From positions 1,846,564 to 1,910,563 of the forward strand of contig NZ_JACWZZ010000001.1 in the NCBI RefSeq assembly GCF_014698995.1: a stretch of 64,000 nucleotides of DNA, in the 5' to 3' direction. Numbering within the stretch: position 1 is the stretch's first letter; every line of letters begins with the position of its first letter. Origin of the DNA: Hymenobacter duratus (lineage in GTDB: Bacteria; Bacteroidota; Bacteroidia; Cytophagales; Hymenobacteraceae). A model generated the notes under the pieces. The model made no database searches. It was not told the origin of the DNA and worked only from the letters and a program-made list of their open reading frames with translations. The position numbers were made by a program, and so were the translations under genes. Positions 52,219-59,061 of the stretch are shown here, in pieces.

Positions 52219-53217
52219 ATGAACCAACGCGCCCTGCCCTGGATTGTGGCCAGCCTGCTGCTGATGCTGGCGTTGGTAGTGCTGGGCCTGCGCATCGGTT
52301 CCTACGAAACCGATTATGGATTCATCCTGCGCACGCTCACGCACTACAACCCTCAGGACCCGGCGCAACTGGTATTGGTAGAACTGCGGCTGCCACGCAT
52401 TCTGCTGGCGTTGCTGGCCGGGGCCGGACTGGCTTTCAGCGGCTATCTGATGCAGGCCATGGTCAACAACCCGCTGGCCGACCCCTATCTGCTTGGTACG
52501 GCTTCCGGAGCCTCATTGGGCGCTATTCTGTGCCTCTCGTTGCTGCCCAGCCTCACCTTGGGCGGATTTTATCTGCCGCCGTTCTTTGCCTTGGCTGGTG
52601 CGCTGGGCACTACGTTGGTGGTGGTGGCCGTAGGGAGCCGGCGGGGGCAGATTATTCCGGCGCAGCTACTACTGGCAGGTGTGGCGGTTGGTTCGCTCAC
52701 TACAGCCATTGGCGGTGTGTTCACCTTTCTGTCAGCCACGCAGGAGAAGCTGCGGAGTGTCACGTTTTGGGCGGCTGGTAGCTTCGAGCGGGCCGGCTGG
52801 AGCGTATTGCCCTATCCGGCGCTTATGCTGGCGGCGGCGTTACTGCTCTTTGGCTTCGTCCAGAAAGACCTCAATATTTTGCTGCTGGGAGAGGAACGCG
52901 CCCAAGGCCTGGGCGTAAACGTGGCCCGTACCCGTTGGCTGCTACTGCTCACGGCTTCCGGTCTGACAGGCTGCGTAGTGGCGTTGTGCGGCCCGGTGGG
53001 CTTTGTCGGGCTCATGGTGCCGCATCTTACTCGCTGGCTGCTGGGTGTCACGGGGCGGGCCAATATGCTGTTTTGCGCACTGCTCGGCGGTAATTTCCTG
53101 CTGGCCTGCGACCTATTGGCTCGGCTGCTCTATCCACCTGCCGGCCTGCCCGTAGGGTTGGTCACGGCCCTGTTCGGCGTACCGTTCTTCGTATATTTGC
53201 TGCGAAATAAAGGTTGA
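52219..53217 (+). CDS. FecCD/BtuC-family ABC transporter permease
   Basis: 332 residues with about ten transmembrane helices. Family landmarks: LRLPRILLALLAGAGLAFSGYLMQ, NPLADPYLLGTASGASLGA, and GPVGFVGLMVPHLTRWLLG (the ATPase coupling region). It forms the channel for vitamin B12 or iron-siderophore import with the lipoprotein at 51220. No ABC ATPase gene lies in the window, so the ATPase must be elsewhere. Although the two genes are adjacent, this one has its own -7 box. Confidence 0.92.
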   Translation: MNQRALPWIVASLLLMLALVVLGLRIGSYETDYGFILRTLTHYNPQDPAQLVLVELRLPRILLALLAGAGLAFSGYLMQAMVNNPLADPYLLGTASGASLGAILCLSLLPSLTLGGFYLPPFFALAGALGTTLVVVAVGSRRGQIIPAQLLLAGVAVGSLTTAIGGVFTFLSATQEKLRSVTFWAAGSFERAGWSVLPYPALMLAAALLLFGFVQKDLNILLLGEERAQGLGVNVARTRWLLLLTASGLTGCVVALCGPVGFVGLMVPHLTRWLLGVTGRANMLFCALLGGNFLLACDLLARLLYPPAGLPVGLVTALFGVPFFVYLLRNKG

Positions 53218-53222
53218 TTGTC

Positions 53223-53316
53223 GCCTGTCATCCCGCGTGAAACGAACAATCTGGCTGTGGTGCGAGTAGAATTCGCCCTACAGCTTAGGCGCTTCGTACC
53301 ACTCCTGATGACAGGC
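53223..53316. repeat. Decayed REP-like element
   Basis: GCCTGTCATC (53223-53232) and GATGACAGGC (53307-53316) are inverted. Each inner flank still aligns, with many substitutions, to the TGTCATCCTGAGCGGAGCGA arm of the element at 28323, but the inner stems no longer pair. Confidence 0.55.
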
Positions 53317-53354
53317 TATTTGTCAACAACCGTCTTGCAGCCACCCGCCTACCC

Positions 53355-53771
53355 ATGATTTATATCAGCCGACAGGAACACTTCAACGCCGCGCACAAGC
53401 TCTACAACCCCAAGTGGAGCGAGGAGCGCAACCGGGAGGTGTTCGGTCCCTGTGCCAACACCAACTGGCACGGCCATAACTTCGACCTAATTGTGACCGT
53501 GAAGGGCAAGCCCGACCCGGAAACCGGTTTTGTCATCGACCTCAAGCAGCTTAGTACGCTCATCCGCACACATGTCATCGACAAGGTAGACCACAAGAAC
53601 CTCAACCTAGATGTGCCGTTCATGGAAGGCCAGATGGCCAGCACCGAAAATCTAGCTATTGCGTTCTGGCAGATTCTGGCTCCCGAAATTGAGTTGATTT
53701 CTTCGGCCCGGCTGCACAGCATCAAGCTCTACGAGACTCCTCGGAACTTCGTGGAATATCTGGGAGAATAA
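53355..53771 (+). CDS. 6-pyruvoyl-tetrahydropterin synthase/QueD-like protein
   Basis: 138 residues. Zinc ligands are His14 (HFNAAH) and His39/His41 (WHGHNF); Cys33 is the candidate catalytic cysteine. The Cys-to-HGH spacing (CANTNWHGH) is the five-residue spacing of PTPS rather than the three-residue spacing of typical QueD. VDHKNLN and STENLA are conserved. The family turns dihydroneopterin triphosphate into a tetrahydropterin used for queuosine or biopterin synthesis. No queC/queE neighbours here. Confidence 0.88.
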   Translation: MIYISRQEHFNAAHKLYNPKWSEERNREVFGPCANTNWHGHNFDLIVTVKGKPDPETGFVIDLKQLSTLIRTHVIDKVDHKNLNLDVPFMEGQMASTENLAIAFWQILAPEIELISSARLHSIKLYETPRNFVEYLGE

Positions 53772-53865
53772 TTAATAATTAGGAATTAACAAGTAAGAAT
53801 GGCTGCTGCCCGGCGCTACGTTTTAATTGTTTCCAATTCCCGATTCTTAATTACTAATTCTTAAT
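53769..53865. repeat. AT-rich inverted repeat upstream of lpxB
   Basis: TAATTAATAATTAGGAATTA-like sequence at 53769-53790 is the imperfect inverse of the sequence at 53842-53865. It fills most of the gap between the PTPS gene and lpxB and stands out from the GC-rich surroundings. Confidence 0.5.
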
Positions 53866-53872
53866 ACAACAA

Positions 53873-54982
53873 ATGAAATACTACCTCATTGCTGGCGAAC
53901 GGTCCGGCGACTTTCATGCTGCCAGTCTCATGTCAGAGCTGCAGCAGCAGGATCCGCAGGCCGAGTTCCGCTTCTGGGGCGGCGACCAGATGCAGGCAGT
54001 AGGAGGTACCCAAGTGCGTCATTACCAGGAAATGGCCATCATGGGTTTCTGGGAAGCCGCTACCAGCCTGCTCAAGTTCCGGGGCTACCTGAAGCAAGTA
54101 CAGCAGGATTTGCTGCAGTATAAGCCCGATGTATTGATTCTGGTAGATTACGCCGGTTTCAACCTGCGCGTAGCCAAGTTTGCCAAGGCCCAGGGAATTA
54201 AGGTGTTTTATTATATCTCGCCGAAAATATGGGCCTGGAATCAGAGCCGCGTGCATACTGTCAAGAAGTTGGTAGACAAGATGTTCGTCATCCTGCCCTT
54301 TGAGAAGGAATTCTACCAGCGCTTTGGCTATGACGTAGATTATATCGGCAACCCTATTGCCGATTCCGTGGCCGAGCACCAAACGTCCCCCGACTTCTAC
54401 CAGCGCAACCACCTCGACCCGAAACGGCCCATTATTGCGGTGCTGCCCGGTTCGCGCAAGCAGGAAATCGAAGAAATGCTCTACGAAATGACGGCCATCA
54501 TTCCGCCATTTCTGGACTACCAGTTCATCGTCGCCGGCGTTGATAACCTGGACCCGAACTACTACGCCCACTTCGAGCGCAACAACGTCCGCATTATCTT
54601 CGACCAGACCTACGACCTGCTGGCCCACGCCAAAGCGGCCCTCGTCACGAGCGGCACCGCCACGCTGGAAACCGCCTTGTTCGATGTACCGCAGGTGGTG
54701 TGCTACCGCACCAGTGCCGTGTCGTATGCTATTGGTAAAGCCGTCATCAAAGTCCCGTACATCTCCCTTGTCAACCTCATTGCTGACAAGGAAGTGGTGA
54801 AAGAGTTGATCCAGGGCGACTTCAACTCCCGCAACCTCGTCACGGAGCTGAAAAAGGTAACTGCCGACGAAGCATTCATTGCCCAGCAGAAAGCCGGCTA
54901 TGCCGAAATCCGCGAGAAACTAGGCCAGCAGAACTCCGCCGAAAAAGCCGCTAAGCTGATGGTGGGGTATTTGAAAAAGTAG
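53873..54982 (+). CDS. lpxB: Lipid-A-disaccharide synthase
   Basis: 369 residues, normal length for LpxB. Conserved sections: AGERSGDFHAASLM at the start, FWGGDQMQAVGG, MAIMGFWEA, VDYAGFNLRVAKFAK, YYISPKIWAWNQSRV, VDYIGNPIADSV, VLPGSRKQEIE and VTSGTATLETALF. It condenses UDP-diacylglucosamine with lipid X to give the lipid A disaccharide. A peripheral inner-membrane enzyme. Followed at once by a long bidirectional palindrome before convergent clpX. Confidence 0.95.
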   Translation: MKYYLIAGERSGDFHAASLMSELQQQDPQAEFRFWGGDQMQAVGGTQVRHYQEMAIMGFWEAATSLLKFRGYLKQVQQDLLQYKPDVLILVDYAGFNLRVAKFAKAQGIKVFYYISPKIWAWNQSRVHTVKKLVDKMFVILPFEKEFYQRFGYDVDYIGNPIADSVAEHQTSPDFYQRNHLDPKRPIIAVLPGSRKQEIEEMLYEMTAIIPPFLDYQFIVAGVDNLDPNYYAHFERNNVRIIFDQTYDLLAHAKAALVTSGTATLETALFDVPQVVCYRTSAVSYAIGKAVIKVPYISLVNLIADKEVVKELIQGDFNSRNLVTELKKVTADEAFIAQQKAGYAEIREKLGQQNSAEKAAKLMVGYLKK

Positions 54983-54987
54983 ATCAT

Positions 54988-55061
54988 AGCCAGCAGACAA
55001 CTAAAAAGAAAAGCGGCTCTCCATGTAGTGAGCCGCTTTTCTTTTTAGTTGTCTGCTGGCT
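54988..55061. terminator. Perfect 32-bp inverted repeat between lpxB and clpX
   Basis: 54988-55019 pairs exactly with 55030-55061 around a 10-base loop. GCGGCTC core with A/T-rich flanks is a bidirectional terminator; outer arms begin AGCCAG. The clpX stop codon starts two bases beyond the right arm. Confidence 0.88.
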
Positions 55062-55062
55062 T

Positions 55063-56286
55063 CTACGCCGCGCGCAGCTGCTTAATAGCCGTCTGCTCGA
55101 ACTTGCTCCGGGCGTATTCCTCATCAATCACCAGTTCTTTCACACCTTCCTCAGAAGGCATGTCGAACATGGCGTCGGTCATGATGCCTTCGCAGATGCT
55201 GCGCAGTCCGCGGGCGCCGAGGCGGTACTCGTCGGCTTTCACTACAATGTACTCCAGCGCACCTTCCGAGAAGCTGAGCTGAATGCCTTCCATGTCGAAG
55301 AGGCGCTGGTACTGCTTCACGATGGAGTTCTTGGGCTCCGTCAGGATTTTGCGCAGCGTGGCGTGGTCGAGCGGGTTGAGGTGCGTGAGTACTGGCAGGC
55401 GGCCAATCAGCTCCGGAATCAGCCCGAAGGCTTTCAGATCCTGGGCCGTTACATAGCGCAGGAAGTTGTTAGTGTCCACCTTCTCGTCCAGCTGGGTTTT
55501 GGCGAAACCAATCGGCTTGGTGTTGAGGCGATTTTTGATGATACGCTCAATGCCCACGAAGGCGCCGCCGCAAATGAACAGGATGTTCTCGGTGTTCACC
55601 GTAATCATCTTCTGCTCGGGGTGCTTGCGGCCGCCGTGCGGGGGCACGTTCACCGTGGTGCCTTCCAGCAGCTTCAGCATGGCCTGCTGCACGCCTTCGC
55701 CGCTCACGTCCCTGGTGATGCTGGGGTTGTCGCTCTTGCGGGCAATCTTATCAATTTCGTCGATGTACACTATGCCGCGCTCGGCGGCTTCCACGTTGTA
55801 GTCGGCAGCCTGCAGCAACCGCGTCAGGATGCTTTCCACGTCTTCACCTACGTAGCCGGCTTCGGTAAGTACAGTAGCATCAGCAATGCAGAAAGGCACC
55901 TGCAGAATGTTGGCCAGCATGCGCGTCAGGAACGTTTTACCGGTACCGGTTTCGCCCACCATGATGATGTTGGACTTCTCAATCACCACATCGTCCTTCT
56001 GCGGCTTCTGCATCAGGCGCTTGTAGTGGTTGTACACCGCCACCGACATCACCTTCTTGGCTTCATCCTGGCCTACCACGTACTGGTCGAGGTAGTCCTT
56101 CATTTCGCGTGGCTTCACGAGGTTGAACTTCGGCGCTTTCGAGTTCGTCCGAATCTTATTTTCCTCGTTTAGAATCTGCTGGGCCTGCCCGACACACCGC
56201 TCACAGATGTGCGCGTTGATGCCGGAAATCATAACCGAGACGTCTTTTTTATTCTTTCCGCAGAAAGAACACGTTATATCTGCCAT
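55063..56286 (-). CDS. clpX: ATP-dependent Clp protease ATP-binding subunit ClpX
   Basis: 407 residues. Zinc-binding domain with Cys6, Cys9, Cys28 and Cys31; AAA+ module with Walker A GETGTGKT (111-118), Walker [12 protein letters not shown] and sensor 2 [13 protein letters not shown]. ClpX unfolds tagged proteins and feeds them to ClpP. Order tig-clpP-clpX on the minus strand is conserved in many bacteria, but clpX is separated from clpP by a terminator and has its own -7 box. Confidence 0.97.
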   Translation of the reverse strand: MADITCSFCGKNKKDVSVMISGINAHICERCVGQAQQILNEENKIRTNSKAPKFNLVKPREMKDYLDQYVVGQDEAKKVMSVAVYNHYKRLMQKPQKDDVVIEKSNIIMVGETGTGKTFLTRMLANILQVPFCIADATVLTEAGYVGEDVESILTRLLQAADYNVEAAERGIVYIDEIDKIARKSDNPSITRDVSGEGVQQAMLKLLEGTTVNVPPHGGRKHPEQKMITVNTENILFICGGAFVGIERIIKNRLNTKPIGFAKTQLDEKVDTNNFLRYVTAQDLKAFGLIPELIGRLPVLTHLNPLDHATLRKILTEPKNSIVKQYQRLFDMEGIQLSFSEGALEYIVVKADEYRLGARGLRSICEGIMTDAMFDMPSEEGVKELVIDEEYARSKFEQTAIKQLRAA

Positions 56287-56341
56287 TGCCAGGGAAGCTC
56301 TCAGGGTAGGGGAGGGTAGGCTGTTTACACTAAACCTACCT

Positions 56342-56349
56342 CAAAGGTA
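56342..56349 (-). promoter_or_regulatory. -7 box TACCTTTG for clpX
   Basis: Exact TAnnTTTG on the minus strand, ending 55 bases before the clpX ATG. Confidence 0.6.
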
Positions 56350-56411
56350 CGAAAAGGCCAACGCCCCACAGAGTTAAAAAAGTGCCGTCGGGGTTGCCTT
56401 CTACTAAAAAG

Positions 56412-56437
56412 AAAAAGCCCGCCGAAGCGGGCTTTTT
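56412..56437 (-). terminator. Intrinsic terminator after clpP
   Basis: AAAAAGCCCGC with its complement, CGAA loop, A/T runs on both sides; 40 bases after the clpP stop. Confidence 0.9.
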
Positions 56438-56447
56438 ACTATACAAG

Positions 56448-56464
56448 CGTCATTCAGAATGACG
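56448..56464. repeat. Short palindrome with REP-like ends
   Basis: CGTCATTC and GAATGACG face each other around one base. The sequence equals the outer 8 bases of the long hairpin elements and may be a minimal remnant. Confidence 0.4.
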
Positions 56465-56477
56465 TGAAAGGAAGAAA

Positions 56478-57185
56478 TTACGCCTTCTTCTTTTCCAGAA
56501 CTTCGTCAATCAGGCCGTATTCCTTCGCCTCATCAGCACGCATCCAGTAGTCACGGTCCGAGTTGTCGTGGATTTCCTGGTAAGTTTTGCCGGTGTGGTC
56601 AGCCAGAATGTCGTACAACTCTTTCTTGAGTTTCAGAATCTCACGAGCTGTGATTTCGATATCCGACGACTGGCCTTGCGCACCACCCGAAGGCTGGTGA
56701 ATCATGACGCGGGCGTGGGGCAGGGCCGAACGTTTGTCCTTGGCACCACCAGCCAGCAGCACGGCACCCATGGAGGCAGCCAGACCCGTGCAGATAGTGG
56801 CCACATCGGGGTTCACATACTGCATGGTGTCATAGATACCGAGGCCGGCATACACCGAGCCACCAGGCGAGTTGATGTAGAGCAGAATATCCTTCTTGGC
56901 GTCTACGGACTCCAGAAACAGCATCTGCGCCGTCAGGATATTGGCAATATAATCGTCAACGGCCGTACCCAGGAACACAATCCGGTCCATGATCAGGCGC
57001 GAAAACACGTCAATTTCAGCAAAGCGCGTCGGACGTTCCTCAATTACCGACCGGGTCATGCCGGTAGGCATAATCAGACCGTTGCGAGTCTGGCCTTCTA
57101 CGTGCTGGATGTATTGGTCAACGCCCAGACCGTTCAGGCCCTGGCCTTTAACGGCAAATTTGCGGAACTCTTGTTTATTCAGCAT
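56478..57185 (-). CDS. clpP: ATP-dependent Clp protease proteolytic subunit ClpP
   Basis: 235 residues. Catalytic triad visible: Ser138 in [10 protein letters not shown], His163 in MIHQPSGG and Asp212 in [16 protein letters not shown] forms the oxyanion region. The N-terminus is about 40 residues longer than E. coli ClpP (207 residues), as in other Bacteroidota, and may be a processed propeptide. It assembles as a double heptamer and degrades proteins fed by ClpX. Lies downstream of tig with a terminator in between. Confidence 0.96.
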   Translation of the reverse strand: MLNKQEFRKFAVKGQGLNGLGVDQYIQHVEGQTRNGLIMPTGMTRSVIEERPTRFAEIDVFSRLIMDRIVFLGTAVDDYIANILTAQMLFLESVDAKKDILLYINSPGGSVYAGLGIYDTMQYVNPDVATICTGLAASMGAVLLAGGAKDKRSALPHARVMIHQPSGGAQGQSSDIEITAREILKLKKELYDILADHTGKTYQEIHDNSDRDYWMRADEAKEYGLIDEVLEKKKA

Positions 57186-57231
57186 GGGAGAAAAAGTGGG
57201 AGATGAAATGTGTCAAACCGAAACCGACGGG

Positions 57232-57272
57232 CAACAAAAAAGCCCATACGGCAAGTAAGGGCTTTTTTGTTG
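57232..57272 (-). terminator. Terminator after tig
   Basis: 14-bp perfect stem CAACAAAAAAGCCC (57232-57245) with 57259-57272 and T tract; in the 112-base gap between tig and clpP. Confidence 0.8.
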
Positions 57273-57297
57273 GTTCGAAAACCGGAAATGTCAGCGC

Positions 57298-58626
57298 TTA
57301 GCCAGCATTCTGATTGCGGAAGTCCTCGGCCGTAATCGGGTTGTCGTTAACAACAACTTTGCCGCGCAGGTTTTCCAGCACTTTCTCTGCCAGAATGGCT
57401 TCATACTCCTGTACGTAGTTTTTGCCGTTTTCCTGGCGCAGGAAGTTGTCAGCAAAGCCGCGTACCGACTCTTCCAGCTCCGGGGTCATTTCCATGTTGA
57501 ACTGGCCCAGAATCTTCTGCATTGTGCGGTCCACGATTTCCTCGTTGTCCACTTTCAGGCCCTGCTCTTCCACCACTTTGTTGCGGATCAGGCTCCACTT
57601 CAACTCCTTCTCGTAGTCGTCGTAGTGCTCCTCAATCTGCTCGGGAGTCAGCTTGCCTTCGTTAGCGCGCAGCAACCACTTCTTGAAGAACTCCTTCGGA
57701 ATCTCAATCGTGGTGTTTTCCAGCATCTTGTCGATGATCTGGCGGCTCACCAGGTTGTCAGCTTCCCGATCGTAGTTTTCCTGTACCGTGCCCCGGATTT
57801 TCTCGTCGTACTCTTCTTTCGAAGTCACGATATCCTTGCCGAACACTTTGTCGAACAGTTCCTGATTGTGCTCCGGCGTAACAGTGCGGTTCACTTTGTC
57901 CACGGTCAGCGTGTAGTCGCCTTCCACAGCCGCTGCTTCCTCCTTGCCGAAGCCGGTGAAGTTGCGGATAGCAGTAGCGTCGCCACCGAACGAATCTTTC
58001 AGGTCGAAGGTCACAACGTCGCCAGCTTTTACGCCTACAAACTTGTCAGCACCTTTCGTCACTTTGCTCGTGGGCAGCAGCACCTGGCGGCCTTCGCCTT
58101 CTTCGTCCGCCTTTTTCAGCTTGCCGAAGATGTAGTCGCCAGCTTCCGACGCCTCAGGCTCCGAGGTTTCGCCGAACTGGCGGCCAATCTGCTCGTAGGT
58201 TTCGTTGAGCGTATTCTCGTCGAGGTCTACCTTGTGGCGGTCCACCGAAATGCTCTGGTCGGCGGGCAGCTCGAAGTTAGGCAGCAAGCCCAGCTCGAAC
58301 TGGAAAGCAAAATCCTTCTGCGCGTCCAGGTCGATGTTGTTCGACATCGGCAGGGGCTCGCCCAGGATTTTGAGGTCGTTTTCCTTGATGTAGCCATCTA
58401 CCGCCTTGCCCAGCAACGCGTTGATTTCGTCGGCCAGGATGCCTTTACCATACATTTTGCGCACCAGTGTAGCCGGCACTTTGCCCGGCCGGAACCCTTT
58501 GATCTGCGCCTTTTTGCTGTATTCCTTCAGCTTGGCATCTACGGCAGGAGCGTAGTCAGCCTCCGTGAGATGTACTGTCAGGATGGCATTCAGCTGGTCG
58601 TCTTTTTTGTCGAGGGTAATGTCCAA
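57298..58626 (-). CDS. tig: Trigger factor
   Basis: 442 residues. Start is a TTG at 58626, supported because the product MDITLDKKDD matches the conserved trigger factor N-terminus and no ATG is nearby. Ribosome-binding loop KGFRPGKVPATLVRKMYG is present; the PPIase-like domain (about 150-240) is modified as usual in Bacteroidota, and a long helical C-terminal domain follows. It binds the ribosome exit and chaperones nascent chains. Genetic order tig-clpP-clpX joins folding and degradation. Confidence 0.95.
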   Translation of the reverse strand: MDITLDKKDDQLNAILTVHLTEADYAPAVDAKLKEYSKKAQIKGFRPGKVPATLVRKMYGKGILADEINALLGKAVDGYIKENDLKILGEPLPMSNNIDLDAQKDFAFQFELGLLPNFELPADQSISVDRHKVDLDENTLNETYEQIGRQFGETSEPEASEAGDYIFGKLKKADEEGEGRQVLLPTSKVTKGADKFVGVKAGDVVTFDLKDSFGGDATAIRNFTGFGKEEAAAVEGDYTLTVDKVNRTVTPEHNQELFDKVFGKDIVTSKEEYDEKIRGTVQENYDREADNLVSRQIIDKMLENTTIEIPKEFFKKWLLRANEGKLTPEQIEEHYDDYEKELKWSLIRNKVVEEQGLKVDNEEIVDRTMQKILGQFNMEMTPELEESVRGFADNFLRQENGKNYVQEYEAILAEKVLENLRGKVVVNDNPITAEDFRNQNAG

Positions 58627-58749
58627 AACGAGAGGTCGGTTAAGGGTACTACGTGTGGTAAACAGCGGGCTAGCCCGGTTAAAAAGAAACCCCCAACGGG
58701 TGGGTTGAGGGTTGAGAAGCGGTTTTTAGAGTAAAAACCTAAACTATAG

Positions 58750-58831
58750 TGCGGATGGAGGGACTCGAACCCACACGCCTTGCGGCACCAGATCCTAAGT
58801 CTGGCACGTCTACCAATTTCGCCACATCCGC
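58750..58831 (-). tRNA. tRNA-Leu (anticodon UAG)
   Basis: 82 bases on the minus strand. Acceptor stem GCGGATG/CATCCGC with discriminator A at 58750; anticodon stem CCAGA/TCTGG around CTTAGGA gives anticodon UAG; variable arm TGCCGCAAGGCG is the long class II arm of tRNA-Leu; T arm GGGTTCGAGTCCC. The CCA end is not encoded. Upstream of tig on the same strand. Confidence 0.95.
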
Positions 58832-59061
58832 GTCCTGAGGCCAAGTGCCTTGGGGGCGCAAAGCTACAGAAGCCAACCGGAAATTCCAACGCAGTATTCA
58901 CTTTAGCTGCGTTGCTAAGGCGGGTACTGCGCACCTTATGAGCCGCAGGCTTGTTATATGGGCAAAAACCGGCAAATTCTCCTGTGTACTGGTCCAAGCT
59001 GGGGCCTGATGCCGTACTTTAGCACTCATTGACTCTGGCGCTCTGGCGCCGCCCGTGTAGC

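Noticed and set aside
57625..58734. 369-codon open frame opposite trigger factor
   Set aside because: Antisense to tig and running toward the tRNA; no family features.
58590..58997. Open frame covering the tRNA-Leu gene
   Set aside because: It includes the whole tRNA and flanks; accidental.
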